Shown here: in pieces, positions 33,665-40,000 of the stretch
Layout: every line of letters starts with the position of its first letter
How positions within the stretch are numbered: the stretch's first letter is position 1
IMG/VR virus record: IMGVR_UViG_3300023179_000230
Location: 1 to 40,340 of that record
Length of the DNA: 40,340 nucleotides
DNA from: a virus
Strand: one strand, 5' to 3'
The notes under the pieces: generated by a model
Told to the model about the DNA's origin: nothing
Database searches by the model: none
What the model saw: only the letters and a program-made list of their open reading frames with translations
Position numbers and translations under genes: made by a program

Positions 33665-34237
33665 GTGTCAGAAATTGAACCATATGTAAAACAAGAAATT
33701 GAGCCAGAATCTAGGACCATCCTAGACGATCTTGCTGATATTGAACAAGCTGGGCTTTTGCATGTAAAAGGCTATTCAATACATGAAATAAGTTCTTTGA
33801 TGTCTGTTAATGCTGACAAAGCAAAACAGATGATTGTTGAATATAGAAAAATTCTTAATAGGCAAGCTGAATCTGATCCCTATTTCCTTGAAAAAATACA
33901 GTTTAATACAATTAAAGCTCTGCAAGAGTTTGATCAACTAAGTAAAGAAGCTTGGGAAACTATTAATATTGCTACAGACCATGGTATGGTTCCAGCAAGA
34001 ATTCAAGCAATTAAATTAGCAGCAGAGGTTGCAACAAAGAAAGCTCAACTCCATAAACTCATGGGCGGGAATCAAACTGATGCTCAATATATTGCTAGAA
34101 TGCAAAAAGCAGAAAATGTAAATCAAATACTTTCTAAGATTCTACGAGATGTTATCTCCAAGCATCCTCAAATTGCTGAAGAGGTAAGAAAAGAATTAGA
34201 AATTGCTTTTGAGATTATGAGTGATGGAGTTGAATAA
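33665..34237 (+). CDS. Putative terminase small subunit
   Basis: A 190-residue helical protein with a GTG start after AAAGGAAGAG. Residues about 30-65 (GLLHVKGYSIHEISSLMSVNADKAKQMI, in part) can form an HTH. Residues 75-190 are helices with heptad patterns (IQAIKLAAEVATKKAQLHKL), as in the oligomer core of small terminases. It lies just before the large terminase gene, separated by a 224-bp repeat-rich region, which is where a small terminase often has its binding site. Identification rests on this position and fold impression; there is no diagnostic motif. Confidence 0.6.
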   Translation: MSEIEPYVKQEIEPESRTILDDLADIEQAGLLHVKGYSIHEISSLMSVNADKAKQMIVEYRKILNRQAESDPYFLEKIQFNTIKALQEFDQLSKEAWETINIATDHGMVPARIQAIKLAAEVATKKAQLHKLMGGNQTDAQYIARMQKAENVNQILSKILRDVISKHPQIAEEVRKELEIAFEIMSDGVE

Positions 34238-34307
34238 AGAGACGGTAGCGCTCATACATAAAGGTTTACACAAAGAGACGGAAAAACTTCCACATAAAGG
34301 TGTAAAC
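34236..34307. repeat. Tandem 36-bp repeat before terL
   Basis: Two 36-base units, 34236-34271 and 34272-34307, each start AAAGAGACGG and contain ACATAAAGGT 20 bases later. The ten bases between the boxes differ. The first unit begins within the stop codon of the gene before it. Equal spacing of both boxes makes chance unlikely. Possible roles are a terminase or replication protein site, or a control site. Confidence 0.75.
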
Positions 34308-34426
34308 TTACTGTGAAACGCTTACATTCCCGTCTTGTAATCTTACATCCCCGTAAGAATACACCGGTGTAAGATTACGAATTCTCGTAAGATTACTGAG
34401 CTGTAATATTCGCGGCGTGTAAGATT
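34301..34426. repeat. Cluster of TGTAAGATTAC-type dyads before terL
   Basis: At least six related sites: TGTAAACTTAC (34301), TGTAATCTTACA (34336), TGTAAGATTAC (34368), CGTAAGATTAC (34386), TGTAATATT (34402) and TGTAAGATT (34418), plus half-sites such as CTTACA at 34321. Both orientations occur. The ideal site would be the palindrome TGTAATATTACA. The last copy lies just before the probable -10 box of terL. Confidence 0.75.
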
Positions 34427-34461
34427 TCATAATGGATAGTGTATACTATTAAGGGTGACAA
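34418..34461 (+). promoter_or_regulatory. Probable terL promoter and ribosome site
   Basis: TATACT at 34442-34447 is a good -10 box; GATAGTGT just upstream resembles the element seen before recA and at 37994. AAGGG (34451-34455) lies 6 bases before the ATG. No clear -35 hexamer is present; a TGTAAGATT site occupies that region, suggesting control by a DNA-binding protein. Confidence 0.45.
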
Positions 34462-36192
34462 ATGAGTGACTTTATTGGATTAAATTTAGATTTTAATGAC
34501 TTTGATCGACTACTTAGACAAGACGATCTAGTTGAAACTCCTGTCCCGATTCAAGTATTTGTTCAGGATAAAAAATATTTAGGTTTACCACCATTGTCTC
34601 CAATACAAGAAGAGATCGTTAAACATAGTACTCAAATACTTAAAGAAAAGACTTTGATATCTATATACGGCGAGAAAGAAGGGCGCGAGTATTATCAAAA
34701 ATATACTGATAACGAAGTAATATGCATGTTGGGCAAAGGATCTGGTAAAGATCATTGCTCAAGAATTTCAATCGCTTATACAGCGTACATACTCCATTGT
34801 TTGAGGGATCCATTAAGTTATTACGGTAAAGCTCACGGTGTTTATATTGACTTGCTTAATCTTGCTGTTAACGCACAGCAAGCACAAAGAGTTTTCTTTG
34901 AACCGCTAAAGAACTTATTATTAAGCTCTCCATATTTTAATGAAATTGGTTTTGAGCCAAGAGTGTCAGAAATATTTTTCTTTTCAAGGCCGGTAAGATG
35001 CTTTTCAGGTCACTCTGAAAGTGAAGGTTGGGAAGGTTATGAAGTATTAACTGTGGTTTTGGATGAAATTGCAGCTTTTAAAACTGATGCAGAATTGAAA
35101 GGTGAAACAAGATCTAAAGGATCGGCATCGGCAATTTATAACATGAGCAAATTATCAGTTATGTCGCGTTTTCCAGAAGTCGGTAAAGTTATTCTTCTTT
35201 CATTCCCTCGATATAAAGGAGACTTCATTGAACAAAGATTTTATGGGGCTAAGGAAAAGAAAGAACCTAAGACTTGGTTCATAAAAGCTGCTACTTGGGA
35301 GGTAAATCCAACGATTAAGAGAGAGCAATTGGAATCTGAATATATTAGAAATCCGGTTGAAGCTGCTGCTCGATTTGAATGTAATCCTCCGAATATGGAA
35401 GATGCTTACTTTAGAGATCCTGAATTGGTTAGAAAAGCTTTTATGTATGGTGAAGATCCTATTAATGAAGACGGTACATTTAAAAAATGGTTTAATAATA
35501 CAGATCAACATGTTCGTTTTATTCATGTTGACTTAGCGCTCAAAAGAGACCGCGCGGCGTTAAGCTTAGTGCATTCTCCTGGATTAAGAGAAGTCAAAAC
35601 ATTAAATGGCGTTGAAAAGCTTCCGGTAATTAATGTTGATTTAGTTTATTCTTGGGAGGCCGGCATTAATGAAGAAATTAATTTCTCAAGCATCAGGCAA
35701 ATGATTATTGATCTTTGTCGTAAATTTGATGTAGCTAAAGTTACATTTGACAGATGGCAATCTATCGAGATGATTCAAAGTTTAAGATCATTAACAATTA
35801 ATGCTGATTTCCATAGCGTAAAGAAAACAGACTACGATACATTAACATCTGCTATATATGATGGTAGATTGCGTGGCTATTGGAATGAATTATTAGTTGA
35901 AGAAGAACTTCTCAAATTACGTTTATTTTCAAATAATAAAATTGATCACCCAACAAAAGGATCAAAAGACTTAGCAGATGCTATTGCCGGTGCTGTATTT
36001 AATTGTGTAGAAAATATTTCAATAAGTAGTGAAATTGAAATTGAATTATTGCAACCAGATAAATGGCACGAGATAAATGAGGAAATGCCTGATTTTGGCA
36101 CTGTATCATTGTATAATAGCGGAATGGGGAGATTTGAACAAGGATTTTCCGAAAAGAAATCGGAGGCTAATAAATGGTTGGAAACTCTTTAG
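34462..36192 (+). CDS. terL: Terminase large subunit
   Basis: A 576-residue packaging motor. The ATPase domain has Walker A LGKGSGKD (Lys96) and Walker B TVVLDEIAAF (Asp201, Glu202). The nuclease domain has FIHVDLALKRDRAAL (Asp357), VTFDRWQS and KDLADAIAGAVFN (Asp503, Asp506), giving the three acids of the RNase H-like cutter. Length is normal. It would drive DNA into the prohead and cut it to size. It is preceded by a rich regulatory region and appears to have its own promoter. No portal or capsid gene follows, which is unusual (see findings). Confidence 0.95.
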   Translation: MSDFIGLNLDFNDFDRLLRQDDLVETPVPIQVFVQDKKYLGLPPLSPIQEEIVKHSTQILKEKTLISIYGEKEGREYYQKYTDNEVICMLGKGSGKDHCSRISIAYTAYILHCLRDPLSYYGKAHGVYIDLLNLAVNAQQAQRVFFEPLKNLLLSSPYFNEIGFEPRVSEIFFFSRPVRCFSGHSESEGWEGYEVLTVVLDEIAAFKTDAELKGETRSKGSASAIYNMSKLSVMSRFPEVGKVILLSFPRYKGDFIEQRFYGAKEKKEPKTWFIKAATWEVNPTIKREQLESEYIRNPVEAAARFECNPPNMEDAYFRDPELVRKAFMYGEDPINEDGTFKKWFNNTDQHVRFIHVDLALKRDRAALSLVHSPGLREVKTLNGVEKLPVINVDLVYSWEAGINEEINFSSIRQMIIDLCRKFDVAKVTFDRWQSIEMIQSLRSLTINADFHSVKKTDYDTLTSAIYDGRLRGYWNELLVEEELLKLRLFSNNKIDHPTKGSKDLADAIAGAVFNCVENISISSEIEIELLQPDKWHEINEEMPDFGTVSLYNSGMGRFEQGFSEKKSEANKWLETL

Positions 36193-36341
36193 AAGATGTT
36201 GTGGCAACAGGCGAGGAAATCGCTGTAGTTTTATCCGGGGAATTACAGAAAGCCATTCTCCAAATCACTGCTCTGCGAATTGAGAATGAGAAGTTGAAAA
36301 AAAAGTTCAGGGAACTATTAAAGCAATCTGTTGATCATTGA
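36174..36341 (+). CDS. Small coiled-coil protein overlapping terL
   Basis: A 55-residue frame starting within the end of terL, with a strong Shine-Dalgarno GGAGG (36162-36166) 7 bases before the ATG. It begins MVGNSLEDVVATGEEIAVVL and ends with a heptad helix (ALRIENEKLKKKFRELL) likely to form a coiled coil. It may be a small partner or chaperone of terminase, or an unrelated factor; only position and expression signals support it. Confidence 0.6.
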   Translation: MVGNSLEDVVATGEEIAVVLSGELQKAILQITALRIENEKLKKKFRELLKQSVDH

Positions 36342-36474
36342 TACCCAACTTGGCTCAACTATTAAAAAAATTTTTTGTTTCTCACACATTAGATATTTCC
36401 GTGTGCTACTGTTCTTCGTGCTGGCATCAGTCAGCGTTACATAAACAAACAACTCAGAATACGGAGAAAATAAA
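36342..36474 (+). promoter_or_regulatory. Leader before a single-gene unit
   Basis: The 133-bp gap holds TGCTACTGT (36404-36412), which fits an extended -10 element, and ACGGAGAAAA just before the next ATG as a ribosome site. An A7/T6 tract at 36364-36376 may mark the end of the terL transcript but has no GC-rich stem. Leader length would be near 55 bases. Confidence 0.35.
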
Positions 36475-36810
36475 ATGACACTAAAGATGAACAAAGTGGA
36501 TAGTTTCCCAGAAATCACTAGGGCTGGCAGACAGTCTGAAGATTTGCAAGCAATTATCACTGCGCTACATGAATCGGCTAATACTGGACAAAAGTTTAGC
36601 CTTTTTGTTGAACCTGGCAATCCATATAACTCAATGCAACAGCGTATTCGTGCGCAAGCAAAGAAGTTTGGATATAAAATCATCATTCGTTATGATTCAG
36701 CCAAGAAAGAGCTTTTCTTTAAGGCAAATCGTGGCGGTAATGCTCTGGTTTCGGTTAGCGAAGTTCCAACCGTCAAGGCTAAGAATACGACTACCGTAAA
36801 GTCCAAGTAA
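36475..36810 (+). CDS. Small basic protein of unknown function, single-gene unit
   Basis: A 111-residue protein with its own leader and a strong terminator 33 bases after its stop, so it is probably transcribed alone. The middle (MQQRIRAQAKKFGYKIIIRYDSAKKELFFKA) reads as a basic helix followed by a beta hairpin, which could bind nucleic acid. The C-terminus is Lys/Thr-rich and disordered (VKAKNTTTVKSK). Codon use is more C- and G-ended than in neighbours, hinting at high expression. I do not recognise the family. Confidence 0.72.
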   Translation: MTLKMNKVDSFPEITRAGRQSEDLQAIITALHESANTGQKFSLFVEPGNPYNSMQQRIRAQAKKFGYKIIIRYDSAKKELFFKANRGGNALVSVSEVPTVKAKNTTTVKSK

Positions 36811-36842
36811 TAAATCAATAAAAAAAATAAAAAACTTTTTTG

Positions 36843-36870
36843 GGTGGGGCGAAAGCCCCACCTTTTTTTT
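36843..36870 (+). terminator. Strong rho-independent terminator
   Basis: GGTGGGGC (36843-36850), loop GAAA, then GCCCCACC (36855-36862) form a perfect 8-bp GC-rich stem capped by a GNRA tetraloop and followed by eight T. It is the only textbook intrinsic terminator I found in the window. Confidence 0.95.
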
Positions 36871-36884
36871 GCTATACTGTAAAT
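36870..36884 (+). promoter_or_regulatory. Extended -10 promoter directly after the terminator
   Basis: TGC-TATACT (36870-36878) is an extended -10 element that begins in the last T of the terminator. The next ATG is at 36885, 6 bases after the hexamer, where transcription should start. No Shine-Dalgarno exists between them. Confidence 0.5.
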
Positions 36885-37697
36885 ATGTTAACTACTGAAA
36901 AACAAAATATTGAAATATTGCCGGAGCAAATTAAAAATTGGGCTCCTATGATTGCGCTTCCTTGTTACGATAGACAATTGACTGAACCATTTACCTTGTC
37001 TCTTGTTCAAGCTTGCATGTATTTTAAACAGATCGGATTGCGTTTCGGAATTGGTACAATTAGTGATTCTTTAATTTCCCGGGCTAGAAATAGCATTGTT
37101 GCTAAATTTATGGCTGCCGAACAGTTTACTCATTTATTGTTTATTGATGTTGATTTAAAGTTCAACCATAATGATGTATTAAAGATGCTCTGGCACGATA
37201 AGGATATTATTACAGGAGCTTATCCAATTAAAGATATCAATTGGGAAAAGGTGCAAAAACTTGTTAAGGATGGAGTTGAGCCAAGTAAATTGGCAGCAAA
37301 AGCTACACGATTTGTTGTGAATCCAGTTAATGTTGGGCAAAATAAAATTGAAACCGATAATGGTGCTATTGCTGTTCATGATGCCGGTACTGGATTTATG
37401 TTAATTAAAAGAGAAGTCTTTACCAAGATGTTTGAGGCTTACCCCGAATTGCAATTTAAAGACGATACAGGAAGTTTAAAAGGTGATGAGTTGAAATATA
37501 CCTATGCTCTCTTTAATTCTTATGTAGACGAAAATAAACGCTTCCTGAGTGAAGATTACGGCTTCTGTCGATATTGGCAAAAGCTTGGCGGTAAAGTTTG
37601 GGTTGATCCGGCCATTGAACTTAGTCATTTTGGTAGATTTACATATGAAGGTAGTATGATTGATTACCTTATGGAAATTTCTAAAAACAATTCCTAA
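36885..37697 (+). CDS. Glycosyltransferase, GT-A-like
   Basis: A 270-residue protein. The first in-frame ATG compatible with the -10 box is at 36885; an earlier in-frame start at 36840 would run through the terminator hairpin. IALPCYDRQLTEPFTLSL, then SLISRARNSIVAKFM and THLLFIDVDLKF (D88-x-D90) give the nucleotide-sugar and metal site of a GT-A fold. Later AGTGFMLIKREVF and LSEDYGFCRYWQKLGGKVWVDP match the acceptor side, with SHFG near the end as a possible metal ligand. It is similar in kind to phage glycosyltransferases that modify DNA, capsid or host surface. The target is unknown. It is separate from the 23.7-27.6 kb cassette. Confidence 0.83.
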   Translation: MLTTEKQNIEILPEQIKNWAPMIALPCYDRQLTEPFTLSLVQACMYFKQIGLRFGIGTISDSLISRARNSIVAKFMAAEQFTHLLFIDVDLKFNHNDVLKMLWHDKDIITGAYPIKDINWEKVQKLVKDGVEPSKLAAKATRFVVNPVNVGQNKIETDNGAIAVHDAGTGFMLIKREVFTKMFEAYPELQFKDDTGSLKGDELKYTYALFNSYVDENKRFLSEDYGFCRYWQKLGGKVWVDPAIELSHFGRFTYEGSMIDYLMEISKNNS

Positions 37698-37775
37698 AAT
37701 GGTATTTCCATAAAGCCGCTAAGGTGCTTTAAAAAATATATTAAAATTTGCTAAAATATTGGCTAAACGCCAGCG

Positions 37776-37802
37776 GTAATATTACAGGGCTGTAATCTTA
37801 CA
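37776..37802. repeat. Two TGTAA/TTACA dyads matching the terL cluster
   Basis: GGTAATATTACAG (37775-37787) holds the perfect palindrome GTAATATTAC. TGTAATCTTACA (37791-37802) is identical to the site at 34336-34347 before terL. They sit 15 bases apart centre to centre. Confidence 0.75.
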
Positions 37803-37836
37803 TGGCCCCTTCGTGTTTTTAGCTAATTCATTATAT

Positions 37837-37895
37837 CTCCTGGATCGACAAGCCGATCATTAAATATAAGCTCATCCAGGAGCTTATGCCTGGAT
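37837..37895 (+). promoter_or_regulatory. Competing stem-loops (attenuator- or riboswitch-like)
   Basis: CTCCTGGAT (37837-37845) pairs with ATCCAGGAG (37874-37882). CCTGGAT (37889-37895) can pair with the same ATCCAGG. ATAAGCTC (37866-37873) pairs with GAGCTTAT (37880-37887). These helices share bases and exclude each other, so the RNA could switch between forms. Confidence 0.45.
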
Positions 37896-37993
37896 CTTAA
37901 TTAATAGATAAATTGAGCATCTGTCTGATCTTATCCCCGATCCAAAAGAAATCTGAGAAATCTATATTTTGAGGTTTTTTTTGACCTGTTCTC

Positions 37994-38003
37994 GTGATAG
38001 TGT
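37994..38003 (+). promoter_or_regulatory. Possible extended -10 element of the last operon
   Basis: GTGATAGTGT matches GTGATAGTAT before recA in nine of ten bases. TTGACC at 37981-37986 is too close to act as its -35 box. A transcript from here would begin just at the start of the long hairpin. Confidence 0.35.
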
Positions 38004-38006
38004 GGT

Positions 38007-38078
38007 GGCACAAATGGCGATACATTATCTAACCAATAGTTTCACTAATAGGTTAGGTTTTGTATTGCCATTTGTGCC
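38007..38078 (+). repeat. 72-nt inverted repeat (long hairpin)
   Basis: The arms 38007-38034 and 38051-38078 are complementary at 24 of 28 positions. They start GGCACAAATGG and end CCATTTGTGCC. The 16-base loop contains a smaller dyad, TAGT-TTC-ACTA. It ends 46 bases before the next start codon. Confidence 0.85.
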
Positions 38079-38124
38079 GCTATTTGTATCGTGTAAAAAA
38101 TCAGTTACAAGAAAGGGTTAGGGT

Positions 38125-38562
38125 ATGGATTTGTCAATTTTTGACGCTTTGGTTGGGCTATCTATCTCAGATAGAAAAACCGACTATGGCAAGGTAATGA
38201 AATTTGTTACTGTTGAGCAAGACGGTAAGACAACTGTTTATGCTGTCCTTACATCTATTGGTGATAGTGGTAAAAATAAAGCGATTACGCTCAGGTTTTT
38301 GTCTGAGTTATTGGCTTCGCAAAAAATGTTTCTTCGTCGCAAAGATGACGGTAAGTTTTTTATTGTGGCTTATCCAGAAGGTCACAAATACGCTAAGCGT
38401 GTATTTTCTGGTAAGCGCATCAATAAATACTCTGTTGTTGGTATCGGCAGTATCAACAATAGTGTAATCATTGACGGTGAACGTATTGACATTACAAAAT
38501 ACGTTTCATCAAATGAAAGTACAAAAGTAAGTATCAAAAACATCCAAGAAAGGACAAACTAA
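38125..38562 (+). CDS. Unknown protein, first gene of the last operon
   Basis: A 145-residue protein with GAAAGGGTTAGGG before the ATG. It has a beta-rich first half (KFVTVEQDGKTTVYAVLTSIG), a short helix (LRFLSELLASQK), and basic strands (FLRRKDDGKFFIVAYPEGHKYAKRVF) that could bind nucleic acid. No family is recognised. It overlaps the next gene by one base (TAATG). The long hairpin and possible switch in its leader suggest that the whole operon is controlled through this gene. Confidence 0.7.
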   Translation: MDLSIFDALVGLSISDRKTDYGKVMKFVTVEQDGKTTVYAVLTSIGDSGKNKAITLRFLSELLASQKMFLRRKDDGKFFIVAYPEGHKYAKRVFSGKRINKYSVVGIGSINNSVIIDGERIDITKYVSSNESTKVSIKNIQERTN

Positions 38563-38903
38563 TGAATAACGATACAACTAAGTTAGTTGAATTTGCTTAT
38601 GAAGTTTATAAATTTGATCATACTTATAATTATTCAGATGATGGTCGAGTTTGGAGAAATGGAGAAGCGTTGAAGAAAAGCCTTACTGAAAAGGCTCAGT
38701 CTATGAATTTGTCTATTAGTGACAAAATGCTTATGATTGAAGTCTTCAAAACTCTTTGGAATGATAATAAGTATCGTCAAGATGATGATAAATGGGAATT
38801 GATTGATGCTAATCATATCCAATGGATTTACAAAGCGAGTATGTATCGCATTATTGGAATAACTGAACAAGATTATTTGTTTATTCCGGCCGGTAATCAA
38901 TAG
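38562..38903 (+). CDS. Unknown small acidic protein
   Basis: A 113-residue protein with CAAGAAAGGACAA before the ATG. It is rich in Tyr, Trp, Asp and Asn, with alternating helices and no cysteine. NLSISDKMLMIEVFKTLWND looks like a folded helical core. No family recognised. Size, charge and operon setting are typical of small early phage proteins that act on host functions, which is inference. Confidence 0.68.
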   Translation: MNNDTTKLVEFAYEVYKFDHTYNYSDDGRVWRNGEALKKSLTEKAQSMNLSISDKMLMIEVFKTLWNDNKYRQDDDKWELIDANHIQWIYKASMYRIIGITEQDYLFIPAGNQ

Positions 38904-38923
38904 TTACAAGAAAGGTAACAGCA

Positions 38924-39328
38924 ATGGAAAACAATGAGATAAGAGACAATGTTTTACAAAATGATGTTTCATCAGCAGATAGTCTAGACTTCGTTATTTG
39001 TGATGAAAATGAATTGGAATTTCCACGTCAAAAGAAAAAGAAAGTAAAACCGTATTTTGATGGTGGTACTTATTTGGTAAATTATCCACATCACCGTGAT
39101 GGTTGGACAAAAGTTGATTGGGATTTTTATGCTTCACTTGTGCGTATCAAAGTGCGTCGAGTAAACAAAAAAGGTTTGGTAGCAATATTGGATGACATTA
39201 TTGAATTCCGTATGCTTCCAACTAATGAAGCAAATATCCTTTGTCAATGGCTATTTGACAACGATTTTGTTTTTGTTGTCTATGAAGGTGACGAAATTAG
39301 AAAGAAGGAAAATGGACAATCTAACTAG
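38924..39328 (+). CDS. Unknown small protein
   Basis: A 134-residue protein with AGTTACAAGAAAGG (38902-38915) 8 bases before its ATG, identical to the leader of the operon's first gene. The N-terminal 45 residues are acidic and probably disordered, ending in a Lys patch (RQKKKKVKPYF). The rest (YLVNYPHHRDGWTKVDWDFYA, in part) reads as a compact alpha-beta domain ending VYEGDEIRKK. No family recognised. Confidence 0.68.
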   Translation: MENNEIRDNVLQNDVSSADSLDFVICDENELEFPRQKKKKVKPYFDGGTYLVNYPHHRDGWTKVDWDFYASLVRIKVRRVNKKGLVAILDDIIEFRMLPTNEANILCQWLFDNDFVFVVYEGDEIRKKENGQSN

Positions 39329-39506
39329 AAATCAACTATTGAATGAGTTAGAAAATCTAACTCGTCAAATGGATGTGCCAATTCATCGGCAAAAAGATCC
39401 AAGTTGGCTAATTAGAAATGTTGGGATAAATAATCCCGGTCACAAAAATCTTGAAAAAATCATGAAGATTTGTAAATTACTTTGGAAAGAAGATGACAAT
39501 GTTTAA
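39312..39506 (+). CDS. Small helical protein, unknown
   Basis: A 64-residue protein. ATG at 39312 follows GAAGGAAA and overlaps the previous gene by 17 bases; a longer in-frame reading from 39192 would lie inside that gene and looks like its shadow. It is helical, with a basic centre (IHRQKDPSWLIRNVG) and an acidic end. No family recognised. Confidence 0.58.
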   Translation: MDNLTRNQLLNELENLTRQMDVPIHRQKDPSWLIRNVGINNPGHKNLEKIMKICKLLWKEDDNV

Positions 39507-39750
39507 AAAAGGCGACTTAGTTAGATGGTATCCAGAATATGATAACTGGATAGATTATGAATTGGCATACTTTGATAGTTATGCCAAAGAAGACCCAGAT
39601 AGTTGTTATATTTATGAAGTAAATAACACGTTAACTGGTTGGTATACAGATGTCAATCAGGTTAAAAAATCAACATCAAAAGATGTTGATTTATTCCTGA
39701 TGAACATCTTTACAATAAGAGATGAAGAAAATCTAAGAGAAGAATGCTGA
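39499..39750 (+). CDS. Unknown small acidic protein, SH3-like start
   Basis: An 83-residue protein. ATG at 39499 has GGAAAG 9 bases before it; an ATG two codons earlier is possible but too close to that site. FKKGDLVRWYPEYDNWIDYELAYFDS resembles the first strands of a small beta-barrel (KOW or SH3-like). The rest is acidic. It overlaps the previous gene by 8 bases. Function unknown. Confidence 0.6.
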   Translation: MFKKGDLVRWYPEYDNWIDYELAYFDSYAKEDPDSCYIYEVNNTLTGWYTDVNQVKKSTSKDVDLFLMNIFTIRDEENLREEC

Positions 39751-39760
39751 AAGGACAAAA

Positions 39761-40000
39761 ATGGCTATTTGTATTTATTGTGAACAAGAGTTTTCAGATG
39801 AGCGAAAAGAAGCCGGATACGATTATTGTATGGCTCACGATTGCCATTTGAAAGGTCTTGATATAAAGCATCGAGAGTTTATTAAAGAATACACAGTCGC
39901 TCTACTTCATAAATCCAATTATTTTTGGATTAAGAAAGATCAACTACAAACACTAAATACAAGAAGTGACCTATTACAAGAAAGAGAAGATTTACAATGA
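39761..40000 (+). CDS. Small cysteine/histidine zinc-binding protein
   Basis: A 79-residue protein with GAAAGGACAA before the ATG. CIYC at residues 4-7 and CMAHDCHLKG at 23-32 provide four Cys and two His for one zinc site. A helical C-terminal half with Trp and Lys residues follows. The N-terminal part resembles a short treble-clef or ribbon. No family is recognised; regulatory or nucleic-acid binding is possible. Confidence 0.66.
   Translation: MAICIYCEQEFSDERKEAGYDYCMAHDCHLKGLDIKHREFIKEYTVALLHKSNYFWIKKDQLQTLNTRSDLLQEREDLQ

Larger units (their letters stand above)
37698..38124. other. 427-bp structured non-coding region
   Basis: No gene is supported here. It holds, in order, two TGTAA/TTACA dyads (37776-37802), a set of competing stems (37837-37895), a T8 tract with TTGACC (37974-37986), GTGATAGTGT (37994-38003), a long hairpin (38007-38078), a TGTAA-N8-TTACA site (38092-38109) and the ribosome site of the next gene. 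The density of elements suggests a control region or origin. Confidence 0.6.

Noticed and set aside
34238-34461. CRISPR or transposon interpretation of the repeats before terL
   Set aside because: The repeats are short dyads and a two-unit tandem; there are no spacers, target duplications or transposase genes.
36840-36884. Longer start of the 36885 glycosyltransferase gene
   Set aside because: The extension would be translated from within the terminator hairpin and T tract and includes residues unlike the family; a -10 box lies between the two starts.
38007-38078. Reading the long inverted repeat as a terminator or insertion-sequence end
   Set aside because: No T tract follows the stem, and there is no transposase or flanking duplication.
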